From Nocardioides sp. IC4_145 (GTDB lineage: Bacteria > Actinomycetota > Actinomycetes > Propionibacteriales > Nocardioidaceae): a stretch of 64,000 nucleotides of DNA. The notes under the pieces were generated by a model. It was not told the DNA's origin. It did not search any database and worked only from the letters and a program-made list of their open reading frames with translations. The position numbers and the translations under genes were made by a program. Shown here one piece after another: positions 1 to 8,103 of the stretch. The DNA lies in the NCBI RefSeq assembly GCF_011250565.1, contig NZ_JAANMS010000013.1, positions 1 to 64,000 of the forward strand. The letters run 5' to 3'. The stretch's first letter is position 1, and every line of letters begins with the position of its first letter.

Positions 1-67
1 GCGGGAGGCGCGCGGCGGGCACGTGCGACCCGCAGGTCGGGCAGGTGGCGAGGGCGGTCGGGCTCAT
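1..67 (-). CDS. N-terminal fragment of a zinc-ribbon protein (runs off the window)
   Basis: On the minus strand an ATG at 67 (or a second in-frame ATG at 76) opens a frame that stays open to the edge. It reads MSPTALATCPTCGSHV and onward, so it begins with a CPTC knuckle typical of zinc-ribbon proteins. Only about 22 codons are visible and no function can be given. It would be divergent from the acyltransferase gene at 183, with a palindrome between the two genes. The alternative is that this is plain intergenic DNA; the CxxC and the divergent layout favour a gene. Confidence 0.4.
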   Translation of the reverse strand, partial: MSPTALATCPTCGSHVPAARLP

Positions 68-122
68 GCCGACCATCGCACCGCGACGGGTGGTGACAGC
101 GGATCGGGGCGACGGCTCAACC

Positions 123-146
123 CGGCTGAGTACCCGTGCTCAGCCG
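123..146. promoter_or_regulatory. Palindrome in the divergent intergenic region, possible operator
   Basis: CGGCTGAG at 123-130 and CTCAGCCG at 139-146 are perfect 8-bp inverted arms with an 8-bp spacer. Partial symmetry continues inside (GAGTAC...GTGCTC). The size and position, between the minus-strand fragment and the acyltransferase gene, suit a dimeric repressor such as a TetR-type protein. No regulator gene is next to it in the window. Confidence 0.35.
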
Positions 147-182
147 TCCGGCGCCGATGCGGCGGACCCGTGGGTAACCAGC

Positions 183-878
183 ATGCTGGCGGACATGCCC
201 AGCGCACCGTCGGTGTACGGCGTCCTCGCCTCGGTCGTGCCGCCCCTGGCGCGCGCCGTGTGGCGACCGACCGTCACGGGGCTGCACCACGTGCCGCCGA
301 CCGGGCCGGTGATCCTCGCCAGCAACCACCTCAGCTTCGCCGACTCGGTCGTGATCCCGGTCGTCGTGCCGCGGAAGGTGGTCTTCCTCGCGAAGTCCGA
401 CTACTTCACCGGGACGGGCGTCCGCGGACGGCTGCAGCGCGCGTGGTTCGAGGGACTCGGGATGCTCCCGGTCGACCGCGACGACACCCGGGCCGCGATG
501 GCCAGCCTCGACACCGCGCTGGACGTCCTGGCCCGGGGCGAGGCGTTCGGCATCTACCCCGAGGGCACGCGCTCCCGCGACGGCCGGCTCCACCGGGGCC
601 GCACCGGCGTCGCGCACCTCGCGCTGACCGCCGGCGCGCCGATCGTGCCGGTGGGACTGCGTGGCACCGAGCGCCTGCAGCCCGTCGGCGCCCGCCTGCC
701 CCGGCTGGCCCACGTGGACGTGGCGTTCGGCGAGCCGATCGACCCGCGCGGGCGTTACGACGGCCTACCCCTCGGTCGTGCGCGGCGGCTGCTCACCGAC
801 GAGGTCATGGCGGCCGTCCAGCGGCTGAGCGGCCAGGAGGTCGCGGACGGTTACAACGAGCGTCCCGCCGACGCCTGA
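183..878 (+). CDS. plsC: Lysophospholipid acyltransferase, PlsC family
   Basis: A 231-residue protein of the PlsC/LPLAT family, which transfers an acyl group to 1-acylglycerol-3-phosphate at the inner membrane face. The catalytic H-x4-D box is visible as NHLSFAD (H49, D54 from this start). The substrate-binding EGTRS block is at 127-131. A hydrophobic stretch near residues 8-23 may dip into the membrane. The frame is open upstream to 45, but ATG 183 (or 195) gives the usual family length and clears the palindrome at 123-146. True substrate specificity cannot be told from sequence; other lyso-lipids are possible. Confidence 0.8.
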   Translation: MLADMPSAPSVYGVLASVVPPLARAVWRPTVTGLHHVPPTGPVILASNHLSFADSVVIPVVVPRKVVFLAKSDYFTGTGVRGRLQRAWFEGLGMLPVDRDDTRAAMASLDTALDVLARGEAFGIYPEGTRSRDGRLHRGRTGVAHLALTAGAPIVPVGLRGTERLQPVGARLPRLAHVDVAFGEPIDPRGRYDGLPLGRARRLLTDEVMAAVQRLSGQEVADGYNERPADA

Positions 879-1033
879 GCGGCGCCGGGCGGGAGCGGTG
901 GGTGCGATCGGTCACGTCGACCGGTTCGGCCCCGGGGAAGGCGTTCCCTGGGTCAAGATGGTGGCGCTCAGCGGCGACGGGCCCCGGTGCGGGACCCGCC
1001 GGGAGCCCCCCGTCCGTGCTCCCTGGAGGTCCT

Positions 1034-2587
1034 GTGCGTCGCCGCCGCCGCCTGCTCGCTGCCGCCCTCGCCCTGGTCGCCTCGTCGACCCTCGCGGTCG
1101 GCGGGCCGAGCCACGCCGAGCCGGCCTCGGTCGGCATCCACTGGTCGGAGGTCGGCCCGTCGGTCCGGGTCGGCGACCCCGTGGCCGCCGTGCTGGAGGT
1201 CGACGGCGGGTCCGAGGTCGCGGTCGTGGAGCTGAGCGCGACGGGGGCCCGGTTCACGGCGCTGCCGGCGGGCTGCACGCCCAGCTCGGTCATCCACGAG
1301 CGCTCGAGCATCAGCGCCGACGGCGACACGATGCGCTGCCTGGTGCAGCCGCGCGACCTCCGGCTGAGCGTCCCGCTGGTCGTGACGGCCGCCTACGGCG
1401 AGCAGGTCGCGGTCGAGGCGTCGACGGGGCGGTCCGGTGCCGCGACCACGGGGCTGCTCTCGCTCGGCGGCCGCGCCGAGCGGGCGGCGTACCGCTTCCT
1501 CTCCAGCCCGGACTTCCTCAACGCCGACGTCGGCGACCTGCGCCGCGGGCCCACCTCGTGGAGCCCGAGCCGGTCGGAGAACTCCACCAACGCGGCCTAC
1601 CGCACGGCGCTGGACCGCGTCCTCGACGCGTTCGTGGCCGAGCGCGCGGGGTCCGTGCTGGTCGCCGGCGACCTGGTCGAGGGTCACTGGCAGACCGACA
1701 AGACCGGCGCGCGGGTCTTCGGCCCGGTGGCGACGCACCGCGAGCGCAAGCAGGCGATCCGCCGGGCGGCGGCGACGTACTACCCGCAGTGGCTGGAGCG
1801 GTTCCGCTCCCGCGGGCTGTCCGTCCTGCCCGCCATCGGCGACCACGAGCTCGGGGACAACCCCTGGCGCAAGCGCGACCGCGCGCTGGTGCCGGCGTTC
1901 GAGCAGGCGTGGGCGCGGTGGTTCGCCCGGCGTGCCGACGGCTCGCCGCGGTGGAAGGACCGCCCGCGCGGCTCGCGGCACGAGATGCTCGCGTACGCCG
2001 TCCGGCCGGTGCCCGAGCTCCAGCTGGTCACGCTCGACGTCCTCGACATCACCGCCCACCGCGCGCGGGTCCAGGTCGACCGGGCCCAGCTGGCCTGGCT
2101 GCGCGGCGTCCTCGAGCGAGCTCGGCGCGACGGCGTCCCCTGGGTCGTCGTGCAGGGCCACGCGCCCGTCCTCGCGGTGCCGCGGTCCCGCGGCTCGAGC
2201 GGCCTGACGGTGGAGGGCGGACACCGGTCGGCGCTGTGGCGGACGTTCCGCGAGTACGGCGTCGACCTCTACCTCGCCGGCGAGGTCCACGACGTCTCCG
2301 CCGCCACCCGCGACGGGGTGGTGCAGGTGACGCACGGCGGGATGTTCCAGTACGGCCTGACCAACTACCTCCGCGCCGACGTCCACGCCGACCGGCTCGA
2401 GCTGCAGCTGCGCGACTTCGACGTCACCTGGGCCGACGCCCCCGACGGGTCGCGCCTGTGGCAGACGCGGCCGAGCGGGATCCCGAAGGTGGTGCGCGTG
2501 CGCCCCGAGCCGTTCACCATCGGCACGATGACCCTCGACGCCGACGGCCTGCGCGAGTCCAGCGGGGTGCTGCGGCCGATCGGCTGA
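1034..2587 (+). CDS. Secreted calcineurin-like metallophosphoesterase
   Basis: A 517-residue exported protein. GTG 1034 is preceded by GGAGG at 1025-1029 and starts a textbook signal peptide: an arginine run, then a hydrophobic core to about residue 28. The frame runs far upstream but that part is non-coding. The metallophosphoesterase metal motifs are recognisable in the second half: AGDLVE (G212, D213, E216), GDHE at 269-272 (in place of the usual GNHD/E), a VVQGH block near 375 and GEVH near 416. About 150 residues before the catalytic domain form an unassigned, probably beta-rich domain. The substrate is unknown. It is monocistronic and ends 18 bp from a convergent small gene. Confidence 0.75.
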   Translation: MRRRRRLLAAALALVASSTLAVGGPSHAEPASVGIHWSEVGPSVRVGDPVAAVLEVDGGSEVAVVELSATGARFTALPAGCTPSSVIHERSSISADGDTMRCLVQPRDLRLSVPLVVTAAYGEQVAVEASTGRSGAATTGLLSLGGRAERAAYRFLSSPDFLNADVGDLRRGPTSWSPSRSENSTNAAYRTALDRVLDAFVAERAGSVLVAGDLVEGHWQTDKTGARVFGPVATHRERKQAIRRAAATYYPQWLERFRSRGLSVLPAIGDHELGDNPWRKRDRALVPAFEQAWARWFARRADGSPRWKDRPRGSRHEMLAYAVRPVPELQLVTLDVLDITAHRARVQVDRAQLAWLRGVLERARRDGVPWVVVQGHAPVLAVPRSRGSSGLTVEGGHRSALWRTFREYGVDLYLAGEVHDVSAATRDGVVQVTHGGMFQYGLTNYLRADVHADRLELQLRDFDVTWADAPDGSRLWQTRPSGIPKVVRVRPEPFTIGTMTLDADGLRESSGVLRPIG

Positions 2588-2605
2588 CGGGCGCTCCGGC
2601 GGGCC

Positions 2606-2899
2606 TCACGCCCCGGCGATGCCCCAGCGCTCCTCGAACTCCGCGACCGGGCACCCGGCCAGCTGCTCCTCGAGCGCCTGCAGGGTGAGCGCGGCCTCCT
2701 CGTCGGCGCCGGCCTCGACCCGGAACGCCTCGGTGCCGTCCGAGCGGCGCCGCACGACGTACTGGCCCACCGACGGGCCGTCGAGGTGGCCGAGCGTCGC
2801 GGCGCTCGCCAGCGCCCAGGCCGACACCACGGCACGACGCCACCGACGCCGCTCGTGGGCCTCGAGCGCCACGACGTACACCTCGCCCGCGGTGGTCAT
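2606..2899 (-). CDS. Hypothetical protein, 97 residues
   Basis: A small acidic protein without recognisable motifs. The middle (about residues 46-62) reads like beta strands, and the C-terminal third is a Glu/Ala-rich helix containing an EEERW-like segment. There is no signal peptide, although a short moderately hydrophobic stretch lies near residues 22-38. It is convergent with the phosphoesterase gene and divergent from the SDR gene at 2957. I do not recognise the family. Codon use matches its neighbours, so it is probably real. Confidence 0.6.
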   Translation of the reverse strand: MTTAGEVYVVALEAHERRRWRRAVVSAWALASAATLGHLDGPSVGQYVVRRRSDGTEAFRVEAGADEEAALTLQALEEQLAGCPVAEFEERWGIAGA

Positions 2900-2956
2900 G
2901 ACCGGTCAACGACGGGCGGGGCGCGGGAGTTCCGCAGCGGCGTCCGGCGCGCGAGG

Positions 2957-3736
2957 ATGCTGCGCGTGGACGACGTGGACGACGTGGACGACACCCGGGC
3001 CGGCCGGCCCCGCACCCTGGTCACGGGCGGCACGCGCGGCATCGGGGCGGCGGTCGCGCGGCGGCTGGCGCGCGACGGGCACGACCTGGTGCTGGCCTTC
3101 CGGGCCGACGAGGAGGCCGCGGCCCGCACCCGCGCCGAGGTCGAGGGGCTCGGCGCCTCGTGCGACGTGGTGCGCGTCGACGTGGTCGACCCGGGCGAGG
3201 TGGAGCGGCTGTTCGCCGCGGCCGGCCCGCTCACCGGTGTGGTGTCGAACGCCGGCGCCACCCTGCACGTCGGCCCGCTGGCCGACGCCCCGGTCGAGGT
3301 GGTCGCGCGGACCGTCGAGCTCAACCTCACCTCCGCGCTGTACGTCGCCCGCGCGGCCGTCCGCGCGATGGCGACCAGCCGGGGCGGCTCCGGCGGGGTG
3401 CTCGTGACGATCTCGTCGGTGGCGGCGACGACCGGGTCGCCGGGGGAGTACGTGCAGTACGCCGCGGCGAAGGCCGGCGTCGACGCGATGACCCTCGGGC
3501 TGGCGCAGGAGGTGGCCCGTGACGGGGTGCGGGTCGTCGCCGTGGCGCCCGGGATCGTCGACACCACGATCCACGCCGACGCCGGTGAGCCCGGACGGCT
3601 GGCCCGGGTCGGGCCGACCGTGCCGCTCGGCCGGGCCGGGGACCCGCGGGAGGTCGCGGACGCGGTCGGCTGGCTGATGTCCGACGAGGCGTCGTACGTC
3701 ACCGGCACGACGCTGCGGGTGGGTGGCGGCCGCTGA
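2957..3736 (+). CDS. Short-chain dehydrogenase/reductase, FabG-like
   Basis: A 259-residue classical SDR that should reduce or oxidise a carbonyl/alcohol with NAD(P)(H). The cofactor motif TGGTRGIG lies at 23-30, SNAG follows the fourth strand, the catalytic Ser is in the ISSVAATT segment, and Y168-x3-K172 completes the triad. The C-terminus ends with a GTTLRVGGG-type strand, as in 3-oxoacyl-ACP reductases. The start is uncertain: ATG 2957 or GTG 2966. A GTGGACGAC unit is repeated three times in the first codons and encodes VDDVDDVDD. No fatty-acid genes are adjacent, so the substrate is open. Confidence 0.8.
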   Translation: MLRVDDVDDVDDTRAGRPRTLVTGGTRGIGAAVARRLARDGHDLVLAFRADEEAAARTRAEVEGLGASCDVVRVDVVDPGEVERLFAAAGPLTGVVSNAGATLHVGPLADAPVEVVARTVELNLTSALYVARAAVRAMATSRGGSGGVLVTISSVAATTGSPGEYVQYAAAKAGVDAMTLGLAQEVARDGVRVVAVAPGIVDTTIHADAGEPGRLARVGPTVPLGRAGDPREVADAVGWLMSDEASYVTGTTLRVGGGR

Positions 3737-3748
3737 CCGCAGCGCTCG

Positions 3749-4411
3749 TCAGGGCTCGACGAGTCCGGCGCGGATGGCGTAGCGGGTGAGCTGGGTGCGG
3801 TCGTTCATGCCGAGCTTGGCGAGGATGTTCGCGCGGTGCCGCTCGACCGTCTTGGGGCTGATCGTCAGCAGGCGCGCGATCTCGCGGGTGGAGGCGCCCT
3901 CGGCGACCAGCTTGAGCACCTGGTCCTCGCGGGCGGTGAGCACGGTCTCGGGCACGCGCTCGCCGCGGCGCAGCCGCTCGAGGTAGTCGCGCACGAGCGT
4001 GCCCATCGCGCCGGGGTAGACGAACGCCTCGCCGCGCACCGCGGCCCGGCAGGCGCCGACGAGGTCCTCGTCGGCGACCGACTTCAGCACGTAGCCGCTG
4101 GCGCCGGCCTTGAGCGCCTCGAAGAAGTACTGCTCGTTGTCGTGCATCGACAGCATCAGCATCCTGGGCGGGTGCGGGCGACGGCTGATCTCGCGCGCCG
4201 CCTGCAGACCGGTCATCCGCGGCATCGCGATGTCGAGCACCACGAGGTCGACGTCTATCTCCCGCAGCGCTGCGACGGCCTCGGCCCCGTCGCCGGCCTC
4301 GGCGACGACCTCGAGGTCGGGCTCGGCGTCGAGGATGAGGCGTACGCCGCGGCGCACCAGCGTGTGGTCGTCGGCGAGGAGGATCCGGGTGGTCCCGGGC
4401 GTGCCGCTCAC
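3749..4411 (-). CDS. NarL/LuxR-family response regulator
   Basis: A 220-residue two-component regulator. The N-terminal receiver has an acidic pair at D14-D15, the phosphorylatable D60 in the VVLDIAMPRMTG segment and a conserved Lys in the LKS block. The C-terminal LuxR-type helix-turn-helix has the usual TAREDQVL...SPKTVERHRANILAKL pattern. GTG 4411 overlaps the stop of the sensor kinase gene in a GTGA arrangement, so the two are translationally coupled and form a cognate pair. Targets are unknown. A palindrome in front of the kinase gene (5382-5399) is a candidate binding site. Confidence 0.9.
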   Translation of the reverse strand: MSGTPGTTRILLADDHTLVRRGVRLILDAEPDLEVVAEAGDGAEAVAALREIDVDLVVLDIAMPRMTGLQAAREISRRPHPPRMLMLSMHDNEQYFFEALKAGASGYVLKSVADEDLVGACRAAVRGEAFVYPGAMGTLVRDYLERLRRGERVPETVLTAREDQVLKLVAEGASTREIARLLTISPKTVERHRANILAKLGMNDRTQLTRYAIRAGLVEP

Positions 4412-5364
4412 ACCGGCACCGCCAACCGGACGGTCGTGCCCTGGCCGGGCGCGCTGTCGATGGTGAGCGTCCCGCCGACGAGGACGGCCCGCTCGCGCAT
4501 GCCGAGCACCCCGGACCCGGCCGTCGGGAACGGTCGCCCGTGGCCGTCGTCGCGGACCTCGAGCACCACGGAGTCGCCGACGCGGGTCAGGGACAGCCCG
4601 ACCTCGGTCGCCCCGGCGTGCCGGGCCACGTTGGTCAGCGCCTCCTGCGCGACGCGGTAGACCACCAGCTCGGCCTCTGCCGACAGCGGCGGCAGGCCGG
4701 GGCTGGTGGTGCGCGTCAGGTGCCCGCGGCCGAGCGCGGCGAAGTCGTTGGCCAGCGCGGCGAGCGCGCTCAGCAGGCCGAGGTCCTCCAGGACGCCGGG
4801 CCGCAGCCGGCGCGCCACGCGGCGTACGTCGTCGAGGCCGGCGCGGGCGCTCTCGCGCACGAGAGCGAGGTCCTCGGCGACGTCGGCCAGCTCGGGGGGC
4901 ACCCGGTCCTCGGCCCGCTTCAGCCCGAGCAGCACGACGGTGAGGCTCTGCCCGACCTCGTCGTGGAGGTCCTGGGCGATCCGGTGCCGCTCGGCCTCCT
5001 GGGCGGCCAGGGCCTTCGCGGCGCCGGCGGCGCGCTCGGCCTCGAGCCGGTCGAGCAGCGCGTTCCAGCCGGTGACCAGCGAGGCGCCGGGGCCGGCGGG
5101 CGGCTGCTCGAGCCGGCGCTCGGGGCGCACCAGGTCGATCGTGCGCATCTCGCGGATCACCCGGTCGATCGGGCGCAGCGTCGAGCGCAGGAGGAAGGCG
5201 TTGAGGACCAGCATCACGGTGAGCCCGACGGCGAGCACGACCGCCTCGGAGGGCAGCACGTCCTCGGACACGCGGGCGGGCGTGAGGGCGAGCGCCACCG
5301 TCCCGGCGAGGAACACCGCGCCGTTGGTCAGCACGACCTTCGAGTAGAGCGAGAGGCGGCGCAC
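4408..5364 (-). CDS. Sensor histidine kinase, HisKA_3 (NarX/DesK type)
   Basis: A 318-residue membrane kinase. Two hydrophobic segments (about 9-28 and 41-60) anchor it with almost no extracellular loop between them, so the signal is probably sensed in or near the membrane. A HAMP-like linker follows. The phosphoacceptor is H134 in the RIAQDLHDEVGQ block. The N box (ALTNVARHA) and G boxes (DDGHGRP, GVLGMRERA) of the ATPase domain are present. GTG 5364 was chosen because it begins the first membrane helix after a basic RR pair. It is the first gene of a two-gene operon with the LuxR regulator. Confidence 0.88.
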   Translation of the reverse strand: MRRLSLYSKVVLTNGAVFLAGTVALALTPARVSEDVLPSEAVVLAVGLTVMLVLNAFLLRSTLRPIDRVIREMRTIDLVRPERRLEQPPAGPGASLVTGWNALLDRLEAERAAGAAKALAAQEAERHRIAQDLHDEVGQSLTVVLLGLKRAEDRVPPELADVAEDLALVRESARAGLDDVRRVARRLRPGVLEDLGLLSALAALANDFAALGRGHLTRTTSPGLPPLSAEAELVVYRVAQEALTNVARHAGATEVGLSLTRVGDSVVLEVRDDGHGRPFPTAGSGVLGMRERAVLVGGTLTIDSAPGQGTTVRLAVPV

Positions 5365-5381
5365 GGGTCCAGCCTCCCAGA

Positions 5382-5399
5382 ATGGGTGGCAGCACCCAT
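5382..5399. promoter_or_regulatory. Inverted repeat in the divergent region before the sensor kinase
   Basis: ATGGGTG (5382-5388) and CACCCAT (5393-5399) are perfect 7-bp arms with a 4-bp spacer. It lies 17 bp upstream of the kinase start on one side and 34 bp before the GTG of the divergent gene on the other. It could be a regulator operator serving both directions. Confidence 0.35.
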
Positions 5400-5433
5400 G
5401 GGCTCCGCGCCCGGGACCGGTCACGCTGGCAGC

Positions 5434-5916
5434 GTGACCACTCCCGTCGGCCTCGTCCTCGCCCTGGCCGTGGTGGGCCTGCTGGCGTGGACGTCCGTCG
5501 CGTGGGCCGGCGCGGGCCGCGGCGTCGCCGTGCTGCGTCGGGGACGCGTCGTGCGCGTCGGCGACTGCGGCCCCGTGCCGCACGTGCCCGGCCTGGAGGA
5601 GGTGCGCGAGTGGCCGACCGGCGAGGTCGTGCTGCCGCTGCTGACCCGGGCGACGACGCGCGACGGCGCCGACGTGCGGGTCCTCGCCGAGCTGCGCACC
5701 GAGCTGGCCGCGCCCGCGCCGGGGACGGCGTACGACGACCCGGTCGCCGTCGCGGAGGAGCGCGCGGAGCGGCTCGTGGTCGCCGCGGTCGCCGAGCGCG
5801 ACGCGGACCTGCTGTTCGACGACGTCGACGGCCTGTCCTCCGCGCTGCCGGCGGAGCTCGAGCTGGTGGAGGTGGACGCCGTGCTGGGGCGGGGGCACGC
5901 GCGTGGGGCTGGCTGA
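5434..5916 (+). CDS. Small membrane-anchored protein with band-7/SPFH-like region
   Basis: A 160-residue protein with one N-terminal transmembrane helix (about residues 4-25). The following segment (RGVAVLRRGRVVRVGDCGPVP, then a TRDGADVRV strand) is reminiscent of the start of stomatin/prohibitin-type SPFH domains. It is much shorter than a full SPFH protein (usually 280 or more residues) and lacks the long coiled-coil tail. GTG 5434 is preferred over an in-frame ATG at 5398 inside the palindrome. The gene overlaps the antiporter start by 14 bp, so the two products are probably made together. The SPFH assignment is by eye and modest. Confidence 0.6.
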   Translation: MTTPVGLVLALAVVGLLAWTSVAWAGAGRGVAVLRRGRVVRVGDCGPVPHVPGLEEVREWPTGEVVLPLLTRATTRDGADVRVLAELRTELAAPAPGTAYDDPVAVAEERAERLVVAAVAERDADLLFDDVDGLSSALPAELELVEVDAVLGRGHARGAG

Positions 5917-7492
5917 CCTCGGGGGGTTCGACGGCCGCTTCGAGGCGGCCGACCTGGACACCGTCGTGCTCGTCGCCGCGCTCGTGGTCCTCGCCGCCGC
6001 CGCGGCGGTGCGTCTCGCCTCCCGGGCCGGGCTGCCCAGCCTGCTGCTCTACCTCGGCATCGGCCTGGCGCTGGGGGAGTCGGGGCTCGGGCTGCGGTTC
6101 GAGGACGCCGAGCTGACCCAGGTGCTCGGCAACCTCGCGCTCGCGGTGATCCTGGCCGACGGCGGGTTCACGACCCGCTGGGCGGCGGTGCGGCCCGTGG
6201 CGCCGATGGCGGCGGTGCTCGCGACGGCGGGCGTCTTCGTGAGCGTGGCCGTGACGACCGGGCTCGTGCTGCTCGTGCTCGACGTCGACCTGCGCACCGC
6301 GATCGTGCTGGGCGCCGTCGCGTCCTCGACCGACGCGGCCGCGGTCTTCTCGGTGCTGCGCGCGATGCCGGTGCGCGGGCGGCTGCGGTCGCTCGTCGAG
6401 GCGGAGTCGGGGTTCAACGACCCGCCGGTGATCGTGCTGGTCACGGTGGTCACCAGCGACGCCTGGGAGGACTCGGGGGCGCTGAGCATCGCGGGGCAGA
6501 TCGGCTACCAGCTCGTCGTCGGTCTCGTCGTCGGCGTCGCGGTCGCGCTGGCCGGGGTGTGGCTGCTGCGCCGCAGCGCGCTGCCGGCCAGCGGCCTCTA
6601 CCCGCTCGCGACGCTCGCGATCGCCTTCGTCGCCTTCGCCGTCTCCGGCCTGGTCGGCGCGAGCCCGATCATGGCGATCTACGTCGCCGGGCTGGTGCTG
6701 GGCAACGCCGACCTGCCGCACCGCAGCACCACCGAGGGCTTCGTCGAGGGCATGGCTTGGCTCGCGCAGATCGGCCTCTTCGTCCTGCTCGGCCTCCTCG
6801 CGAGCCCGGGCCGCCTGCTCGAGGCGCTCCCGTGGGCCCTCGTCGTGGGGGCGTCGCTGACGCTGGTCGCGCGTCCGGTCTCGGTCCTGACCTGCCTGCT
6901 GCCGTTCCGGGTGCCCTGGCGCGACCAGGTCTTCATCAGCTGGGCCGGCCTGCGCGGCGCCGTGCCGATCGTGCTCGCCACCATCCCGATGAGCGTCGGG
7001 CTGCCCGGCGCCGAGCGGGTCTTCGACGTCGTCTTCCTGCTCGTCGTCGTCTTCACGCTGGTCCAGGGGCCGACGCTGCCGTGGGTCGCGCGGCGCACGG
7101 GCGCGGCCGCGGCGGAGAACCCCCGGGCGGTCGCCATCGAGTCCGCGCCGCTGGAGGACATCGACGCGACGCTGCTGCAGTTCACCGTCGCGCCCGAGTC
7201 CCGGCTCGCCGGCGTCGAGGTGGCCGAGCTGCGGCTTCCGCCGGGCGCCGTCGTCACCCTGCTGCTGCGCGACGACCAGCTCTTCGTGCCCACGCCCGCG
7301 ACCGCGCTGCGCGTGGGCGACCACGCCCTGGTCGCCACCGACCGGACCCACGTCGCCGACATCGAGGAGCGGCTGCGGCAGGTGAGCCAGGAGGGCCGGC
7401 TCGCCGGGTGGTACGCCGGGTTGCCCGGGCGGCGCGGCCCGGCCGCCGCCGAGGCGGCTACGGCCAGAGCCACTCCATCTCGGCCACGGTGA
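5903..7492 (+). CDS. CPA-family cation/proton antiporter with TrkA_C domain (NhaP2/CvrA type)
   Basis: A 529-residue inner-membrane antiporter that should exchange K+ or Na+ for H+. About 12 hydrophobic helices fill residues 20-410. Conserved family blocks are ASSTDAAAVFSVLR and LVEAESGFNDPPVIVL, where the acidic and Asn/Asp residues of the ion site lie. Residues from about 435 to 505 look like a TrkA_C (RCK-C) ligand-binding domain, as in NhaP2/CvrA. GTG 5903 overlaps the preceding gene. The last 35 bp overlap the convergent DJ-1 gene. The domain layout favours K+/H+ exchange and cell-volume or pH control, but ion choice is inferred. Confidence 0.85.
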   Translation: MGLADLGGFDGRFEAADLDTVVLVAALVVLAAAAAVRLASRAGLPSLLLYLGIGLALGESGLGLRFEDAELTQVLGNLALAVILADGGFTTRWAAVRPVAPMAAVLATAGVFVSVAVTTGLVLLVLDVDLRTAIVLGAVASSTDAAAVFSVLRAMPVRGRLRSLVEAESGFNDPPVIVLVTVVTSDAWEDSGALSIAGQIGYQLVVGLVVGVAVALAGVWLLRRSALPASGLYPLATLAIAFVAFAVSGLVGASPIMAIYVAGLVLGNADLPHRSTTEGFVEGMAWLAQIGLFVLLGLLASPGRLLEALPWALVVGASLTLVARPVSVLTCLLPFRVPWRDQVFISWAGLRGAVPIVLATIPMSVGLPGAERVFDVVFLLVVVFTLVQGPTLPWVARRTGAAAAENPRAVAIESAPLEDIDATLLQFTVAPESRLAGVEVAELRLPPGAVVTLLLRDDQLFVPTPATALRVGDHALVATDRTHVADIEERLRQVSQEGRLAGWYAGLPGRRGPAAAEAATARATPSRPR

Positions 7493-8045
7493 CCTCGCGG
7501 GCGGCCGGGCCGGCCAGCCGCTCGACGACCTCCAGCGCGAGGTCGACGCCGGCCGAGACGCCGGCCGACGTCCACAGCCGCTCCGCGCTGTGGACGAACC
7601 GCGGGCCGCGCTCGACGACCACGCTCGGGTCGAGGGCGGCCAGCTCGTCGTACGCCGTGTGGTGGGTGGTCGCCGGCAGCCCTGCGAGCAGACCGGCTCG
7701 CGCGAGCAGCATCGAACCGGTGCACACCGACATGAGCAGCTCGACGGCGTCGTACCGCTCGCGCAGGAAGGTGGCCAGCTCCTCGTGGTCCACCAGCGCC
7801 CGGGTGCCGGCGCCGCCGGGGACCACGAGCACGTCGACCGGCGGGCAGTCGGCGAGCCGGTGGTCGGGCAGGACGGTGAAGCCGCCGCGGCCGACCGCGG
7901 GCTCGCCGGTCAGGCCGACGGTCACCACCTCGAACGGCCGGCCCTCGCCGAGCTCGCCGGCGACGTTGAAGACCTCGTAGGGGCCCGCGAAGTCGAGGAC
8001 CTCCATGTCGTCGAAGGCCAGGATGGCGACGGTGCGCGTGCTCAC
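7458..8045 (-). CDS. DJ-1/PfpI-family protein
   Basis: A 195-residue class I glutamine-amidotransferase-like protein of the DJ-1/PfpI (ThiJ) superfamily. The nucleophile-elbow Cys sits in the LLMSVCTGSMLLARAGLL block, preceded by the VLVVPGGAGT strand-turn. The architecture equals the N-terminal half of GlxA-type AraC regulators but has no DNA-binding domain. Activity could be a chaperone, glyoxalase or hydratase; isocyanide hydratases share this layout. Start GTG 8045 has an AGGATGG stretch about 6-9 bp upstream; an in-frame ATG at 8054 is the alternative. It is divergent from adnA by about 58 bp. Confidence 0.8.
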   Translation of the reverse strand: MSTRTVAILAFDDMEVLDFAGPYEVFNVAGELGEGRPFEVVTVGLTGEPAVGRGGFTVLPDHRLADCPPVDVLVVPGGAGTRALVDHEELATFLRERYDAVELLMSVCTGSMLLARAGLLAGLPATTHHTAYDELAALDPSVVVERGPRFVHSAERLWTSAGVSAGVDLALEVVERLAGPAAREVTVAEMEWLWP

Positions 8046-8103
8046 GGCCGCCATCCTGGCAGGTCTGCCACGCACTGTCGGCGCTCGATGTTGTGATGGG
8101 TCC

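Noticed and set aside
23..1033. Very long upstream extension of the metallophosphoesterase frame (854 codons in total)
   Set aside because: It overlaps the acyltransferase gene in another frame and has only low-complexity Arg/Ala/Gly sequence; the signal peptide starts at GTG 1034.
2965..2992. GTGGACGAC repeated three times as a regulatory repeat
   Set aside because: It lies in the coding start of the SDR gene and encodes VDDVDDVDD; a simple coding repeat explains it.
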